This document shows positions 61,828 to 64,000 of a stretch of 64,000 nt of DNA, one piece after another; position 1 is the stretch's first letter; the number at the start of each line of letters is the position of its first letter. Source of the DNA: Microbacterium gallinarum. GTDB taxonomy: Bacteria; Actinomycetota; Actinomycetes; Actinomycetales; Microbacteriaceae. Under the pieces are notes generated by a model. The model ran no database searches, was not told where the DNA came from, and worked only from the letters and a program-made list of their open reading frames with translations. The stretch is from assembly GCF_014837165.1 (NCBI RefSeq), contig NZ_JACSPM010000006.1:1-64000 (forward strand). The letters are read 5' to 3'. The translations under genes and the position numbers were made by a program.

Positions 61828-64000
61828 TTACTTCAGCTTGAACGACGCGGTGAGCTTCGAGCCGTCCTGCGTGGTCATCGTGACCACGTAGCAGGCGCCG
61901 GGCTTCTTGGGGCTCTGCCAGTTCTGGATGAACTGCCCGCCCGTCGTGTCGTAGCGGAGCGTCGTACCGCCGGTGGTCGTGACCTCGATCTCATCGAGGA
62001 CCGTCGAGCCGCTCTGGCACGACACCTCCTTCTGCGTGAAAGAGAGGACCGCCGAGGTGCCGACGAGCTCGGTCGCTCCGGCGAACACCTCGAACTTCAG
62101 GGGCACGGTGGAGCCGCCCTTGACGCTGTTCCAGACGCCGTTCATGTCGACCGGCTGGAAGAAGCCCCGCAGGGTCCATGCCGACACCGAGTACGACCGG
62201 GTCTCGGTCGCCGAGTTGCCCGACGGGTCCTCGTCGGTCGTCGCGGTGAGCGTGTGCGCCCCGACGGATGTGCCGTAGCCGGTCACCTCGCACGCGACCG
62301 GGCCTGCCACGAGGTCGAACGCGTTGCACGAGCCGGGGGCCGGCACCGATCCGAAGATGTACGTGCCGCCGCTGGCAGGGCCGCCCACCCACGTGATCGC
62401 CGGCGGCGTCGTGTCGACGACGGTAACCGCGAACGAGGCCGAGCCCTCGTTGCCCGCTGCGTCGATCGCCGTGCAGTCGACCTGGTGGCCGCCGAGCGCG
62501 AAGGTCGAACCCGAGACCGGCTCGCACGTGACGTCGACCGGGCCGTCGACCAGGTCGGTTGCCGTGACCGAGTACGAGATCCCCGCGCCGGCAGGTCCGG
62601 TGGCCTCAGCCGTGATGGCGGCGGGAACCTCGATCGCCGGCGGCGTCGTGTCGACCACGGTCACCGTGAACGAGTTCGACCCGGTGTTGCCCGCGGCGTC
62701 GGTGGCCGAGCACGTGATGGTGTTGATGCCCAGGGGCAGCGTCGTGCCCGAGCCCGGCACGCACGTCGCGGCGATCTCGCCGTCCACGGCATCCGCGGCG
62801 GTGGCCGCATAGACCGCAGCCGCGCCGGACGGCCCAGCCGCCTCGACGATGAAGCTCGCAGGCACGGAAACGGCCGGAGCCGTGGTGTCGTGGACGGTGA
62901 CGTCGAACGAATCGTCGGCCAGGTTTCCGCGGCTGTCGATCGCCGAGCACGTCACCGGCGTGATTCCGAGCGGGAAGACGTCGCCAGACTGGCGCGAGCA
63001 GTTCACCGCCACGTCGCCGTCGACGAGGTCGAACGCGGAGGCGTCGAACACGACGACGGCACCTGCCGGGCCGGTCGCCTCGGCCGTGATGTCCTCCGGC
63101 ACGACGAGTACCGGTGCGCCGGTGTCGGCGATGGTCACCATGAACGAGCGTGAGCCCGTGTTGCCCGCAGCATCGCTCGCGCTGCACGTGACGGTGGTCT
63201 CCCCCACGGGAAAGCCCGTACCCGACGGGGGTGAGCAGCTGACCGCCGGCGACCCCGACACCGCGTCGGTCGCGGTCGGGTCGGTCCATGTCACAGTCGT
63301 GAGCGGGCCGGATGCCTCGAACCCCAGGTTGCTCATCGAGCCGACGACGGGAGCCGTGGTGTCCTGCACCGTGACGGTGAACGACCCCGCGCCGGTGTTG
63401 CCGGCGGTGTCGGTCGCAGAGCACGCCACGGTGGTCGTCCCGAGCGGGAAGGTCGCGCCTGACGCGGGCGCGCACGTCACCGCAGGCGCGGCGGGTGCCG
63501 TGTCATCGGTGGCCGCGGCCGAGTAGGTGACGAGTGCTCCTGCCGCGCTCGTCGCCTCCGCCGTGATCGGGCCGGGCAACTGGAGCTGCGGAGGGGTGGC
63601 GTCCGTGATGCACGGCGCGGTCGTCCACGTGACCGCGACGGCATTAGTGCCCGAGACCGGCCCGCCGGCGTTGTTGACGCCGCTGTACGAGAACGTCACG
63701 CTGCCCGATCCGCCCAAGGACTTGGCCGGCAGTGTCACGACTGCGGCCAGCGTCTCGTCGCTCAAGTCGTTCTGCGTGTTGTCGGACGCGCTCCCCTGCC
63801 ATTCTGGCTCGAGCGTGATAGTCGTGTCCGCCAGCGTGGCAGCCATCCCCTCCGTCGCCGACACGAACCCGACCGTCACCGTGGAGCCGTTGGCGAAGAC
63901 GCCGTTGTTGGCGTTGGCGTTCGGATTGCCGTTGCGCCGCGCCGCGATCAGCACCGTGAACTCCACGGGCTTGTCGGTACAGGCCTCGACGGATGCGGCT
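61828..64000 (-). CDS. Secreted HYR-repeat protein with C-terminal PxKF domain (5' end outside the window)
   Basis: At least 724 residues; the frame stays open to the window edge, so the N-terminus and any signal peptide are missing. Five HYR (hyalin) repeats of about 75-80 residues run through the middle, each with a pair of cysteines (as in VTC...VTCSATDAAGN) and a DTTPP or DTTAP linker; a sixth, shorter, unit follows. The C-terminal ~120 residues hold a PxKF-type domain (GSTVPLKFEVF). No LPxTG, SLH or membrane anchor is visible. HYR domains are immunoglobulin-like and serve in adhesion. It probably acts outside the cell or on its surface. Confidence 0.85.
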   Translation of the reverse strand, partial: AASVEACTDKPVEFTVLIAARRNGNPNANANNGVFANGSTVTVGFVSATEGMAATLADTTITLEPEWQGSASDNTQNDLSDETLAAVVTLPAKSLGGSGSVTFSYSGVNNAGGPVSGTNAVAVTWTTAPCITDATPPQLQLPGPITAEATSAAGALVTYSAAATDDTAPAAPAVTCAPASGATFPLGTTTVACSATDTAGNTGAGSFTVTVQDTTAPVVGSMSNLGFEASGPLTTVTWTDPTATDAVSGSPAVSCSPPSGTGFPVGETTVTCSASDAAGNTGSRSFMVTIADTGAPVLVVPEDITAEATGPAGAVVVFDASAFDLVDGDVAVNCSRQSGDVFPLGITPVTCSAIDSRGNLADDSFDVTVHDTTAPAVSVPASFIVEAAGPSGAAAVYAATAADAVDGEIAATCVPGSGTTLPLGINTITCSATDAAGNTGSNSFTVTVVDTTPPAIEVPAAITAEATGPAGAGISYSVTATDLVDGPVDVTCEPVSGSTFALGGHQVDCTAIDAAGNEGSASFAVTVVDTTPPAITWVGGPASGGTYIFGSVPAPGSCNAFDLVAGPVACEVTGYGTSVGAHTLTATTDEDPSGNSATETRSYSVSAWTLRGFFQPVDMNGVWNSVKGGSTVPLKFEVFAGATELVGTSAVLSFTQKEVSCQSGSTVLDEIEVTTTGGTTLRYDTTGGQFIQNWQSPKKPGACYVVTMTTQDGSKLTASFKLK

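Overview
The window is about 64 kb of very GC-rich chromosomal DNA with dense, short-gap gene packing. Protein families, leaderless starts and the recurrent word GCGGCATCC point to a high-GC actinobacterium, most likely Microbacteriaceae (Microbacterium-like); this is inferred from gene content only. I see no prophage, insertion sequence, CRISPR array or rRNA. There is one tRNA gene.

Layout. 0-5.2 kb: the 3' end of a 6-phosphogluconate dehydrogenase gene, a BBE-type FAD oxidase divergent from an SDR epimerase-like gene, and an OmpR-type response regulator/histidine kinase pair. 5.3-8.9 kb (minus strand): a compact flavin operon with an FMN-binding lipoprotein, an ApbE flavin transferase, a MOSC protein and an RnfD/NqrB-like membrane protein fused to a ferredoxin-reductase module. 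Its promoter carries an 11-bp direct repeat resembling the one in front of the two-component system. 9-23.7 kb: mostly minus-strand housekeeping genes (P-type ATPase, prs, glmU, tRNA-Gln, ABC-F, Eis-like acetyltransferase, ispE, rsmA), with a MarR regulator, an orphan Stealth sugar-phosphate transferase and a metallophosphoesterase between them. 23.9-29.4 kb: a plus-strand accessory block (sugar porter, lipoprotein, MFS exporter, DUF222-HNH nuclease, GNAT). 29.5-32.1 kb: an ECF sigma factor of the ECF42 kind with its DGPF/YCII partner, two divergent copies of one bipartite promoter motif, a 56-residue ORF and a NUDIX gene. 32.1-37.8 kb: tatD, metG, rsmI, a MarR gene and protein mannosyltransferase. 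37.8-46.6 kb: YyaL-like protein, aldo/keto reductase, hrpA, quinone oxidoreductase, a 95-bp tandem palindromic repeat and a sulfurtransferase. 46.7-52.8 kb: MetY-like PLP enzyme, M20 peptidase, MocA-type oxidoreductase, NYN-LOTUS protein and MHS transporter. 52.9-61.0 kb: a ROK regulator followed by two tandem sugar ABC importers of the Frc/Xyl kind. 61-64 kb: a sirtuin and the C-terminal part of a secreted HYR-repeat/PxKF protein that runs off the window.

How they fit together. The clearest multi-gene units are (1) the flavin electron-transfer operon, in which ApbE should attach FMN to the exported lipoprotein and the membrane reductase should feed it electrons from NAD(P)H, probably under the two-component system at 2.8 kb; (2) the autoregulated-looking ECF42 locus; and (3) the two ABC sugar importers behind a ROK regulator. 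Many genes start directly at the predicted transcription start (TANNNT -10 hexamer 6-7 nt before ATG or GTG). I used this to choose start codons for about seventeen genes.
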